A DNA stretch of 64,000 bases, from NCBI RefSeq assembly GCF_963675165.1, contig NC_087378.1:2887525-2951524 (forward strand), in the 5' to 3' direction. This DNA comes from Halichondria panicea (taxonomy: Eukaryota; Porifera; Demospongiae; Suberitida; Halichondriidae). Each line of letters starts with the position of its first letter. Positions within the stretch are counted from its first letter, which is position 1. The translations under genes and the position numbers were made by a program. Below are positions 62,963 through 64,000 of this stretch, piece after piece. The notes below the pieces were generated by a model that was not told where the DNA came from, made no database searches, and saw nothing but the letters and a program-made list of their open reading frames with translations.

Positions 62963-64000
62963 ATGCCCACAGTTGGATTGGAGGAAAACCCTAACACTGT
63001 CTCTGAATCTTTTGGTGAAAGGTATAGCGCTACTAGACTGCATGCATGAGAACTTTTGCCCAGCTGTCTATGTCTTGGTGCTCCATACACTGGTACATTT
63101 TAAACATTTATACTTATATGTACGTTGAATGTATACACTGAGTCACTGAATGTAGGGCTAGGGAGGACTTAACTGAAACATCTGATCTCCCTGATGGTAA
63201 TCAAAAAATAATGTATGCAGCATGTAGGTATGTAGTTTTAAACTGCAGTCCAACTAAGTGATGCTCCAAGTTTTCCCAGTTGTAAAAGTGACAAGAACTC
63301 AGTCTCAAAATCCCATTCTTCTGGAGACGATGGCCTACTGGATCCACACCGATTCAAGAGTGCATTTGTGCAGGTGCCGTACTAAAGTTTGATTTATACT
63401 GAACTGCATTACTATAATATACATAGGCTGTGGAAGAGCTTCGGATGAGAAGGGTAAACTCTTACATGTGTGGTAACTTGACTTGTTGTGTGCAATATTT
63501 CAGACCATAGATGTGGAGAATGACTGTCGTATCAAGAAACTAGAAGATAATAATCATGACCTAAAGAAAAAATTGGTTTGTCTTCTGTTTAGTATATCTT
63601 ACGTGTATCTATACACTTCCTGATGAGTGTTTAATGTTACATTCTTGTTACATGTAGGAGGACGAAAAAACTAGTATTGGAACATTAATTGAGGGGCACT
63701 CTCAAATTGAGCAGAATCTAAGATCAGATTATGGAGAGAAAGTTAAACAAACCGAAAATGAAAAGGTGAGGTACTACACTACAATGGTGGTGTGATACAA
63801 GTACTTTTCTAGGTTAAGACACGTATCTTGGGAGAAAATTGGGACTATGAGCTCAAATCTCTCAAGGATAAGATAAGAGCGCTACATGTATGTCTATAAT
63901 TAATTATCAGTATTTGACTACGGTTTTCATACTTTCTTTCCTGTTTCTGTAACAGCTTGTAAAATACAGTCTTGAAAAGAAGGTGACTGAACAAAAGAGG
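62963..64000 (+). CDS. Coiled-coil protein, N-terminal part (gene runs off the window)
   Basis: Eight exons in phase: 62963-63021, 63156-63196, 63249-63373, 63427-63453, 63504-63575, 63658-63765, 63813-63887, and 63956 to the end, about 182 residues. The first 70 residues are Ser/Asp-rich and probably disordered. From exon 4 on the protein is a charged heptad-like helix (AVEELRMRR, KKLEDNNHDLKKKL, DYELKSLKDKIRAL, YSLEKKVTEQKR). I do not recognise the family. Candidates are centrosomal or ciliary coiled-coil proteins, but that is a guess from composition. It starts head-to-head with the ZC2HC1-like gene. Confidence 0.7.

Overview
The window looks like nuclear DNA of a demosponge (Amphimedon-like). 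The evidence is an intron-rich, compact animal gene set, a short-chain collagen C4 (spongin-type) gene, and many short AT-rich inverted-repeat elements whose ends resemble TACCGTATAGCGGGTA. No bacterial operon, viral or CRISPR structure was seen. Exons were assembled by hand from GT-AG (once GC-AG) borders with codon phase kept across every junction, so gene models are well supported by family resemblance but untested by transcripts.

Layout: (1) 1-1579, last exon of a plus-strand gene ending in KDEL. (2) 1826-7421 minus, gamma-glutamyltransferase, 13 exons. (3) 7620-8807 plus, adenylate kinase 2, with a tRNA-Arg(ACG) gene in antisense inside intron 3. (4) 8885-9964 minus, UPF3, single exon. 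(5) 10178-14990 plus, ribophorin II, 18 exons. (6) 15763-20736 and 23281-27371 plus, two tandem cathepsin B genes, separated by two LINE remnants and an orphan copy of the last two exons of the next gene. (7) 27704-31539 minus, an RS-rich protein with Barentsz/SELOR-like motifs. (8) 31710-37541 plus, a Vac8-like armadillo protein. (9) 37798-39694 minus, an AlkD-like DNA alkylation repair protein. (10) 39995-60080 plus, REV3L, the catalytic subunit of DNA polymerase zeta, with a collagen C4 gene nested in its intron 23. (11) 60245-62720 minus, a ZC2HC1-family zinc-finger protein. (12) 62963 to the window end, plus, the start of a coiled-coil protein.

Apart from the tandem cathepsin pair next to ribophorin II, transcription direction alternates gene by gene. 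This gives five head-to-head pairs separated by about 170-300 bp between coding starts (GGT/AK2, UPF3/RPN2, SELOR-like/Vac8-like, AlkD-like/REV3L, ZC2HC1/coiled-coil) and tight tail-to-tail pairs. Functional themes that recur are nonsense-mediated decay and the exon junction complex (UPF3 and the SELOR-like protein), DNA damage tolerance and repair (AlkD-like and REV3L share a promoter region), and secretory or lysosomal proteins (RPN2, cathepsin B, GGT, collagen).

Introns and intergenic DNA are full of non-autonomous elements. Several can be delimited by terminal inverted repeats and 9-bp target duplications, including an element inserted into the end of another one and an element inserted into a LINE reading frame.
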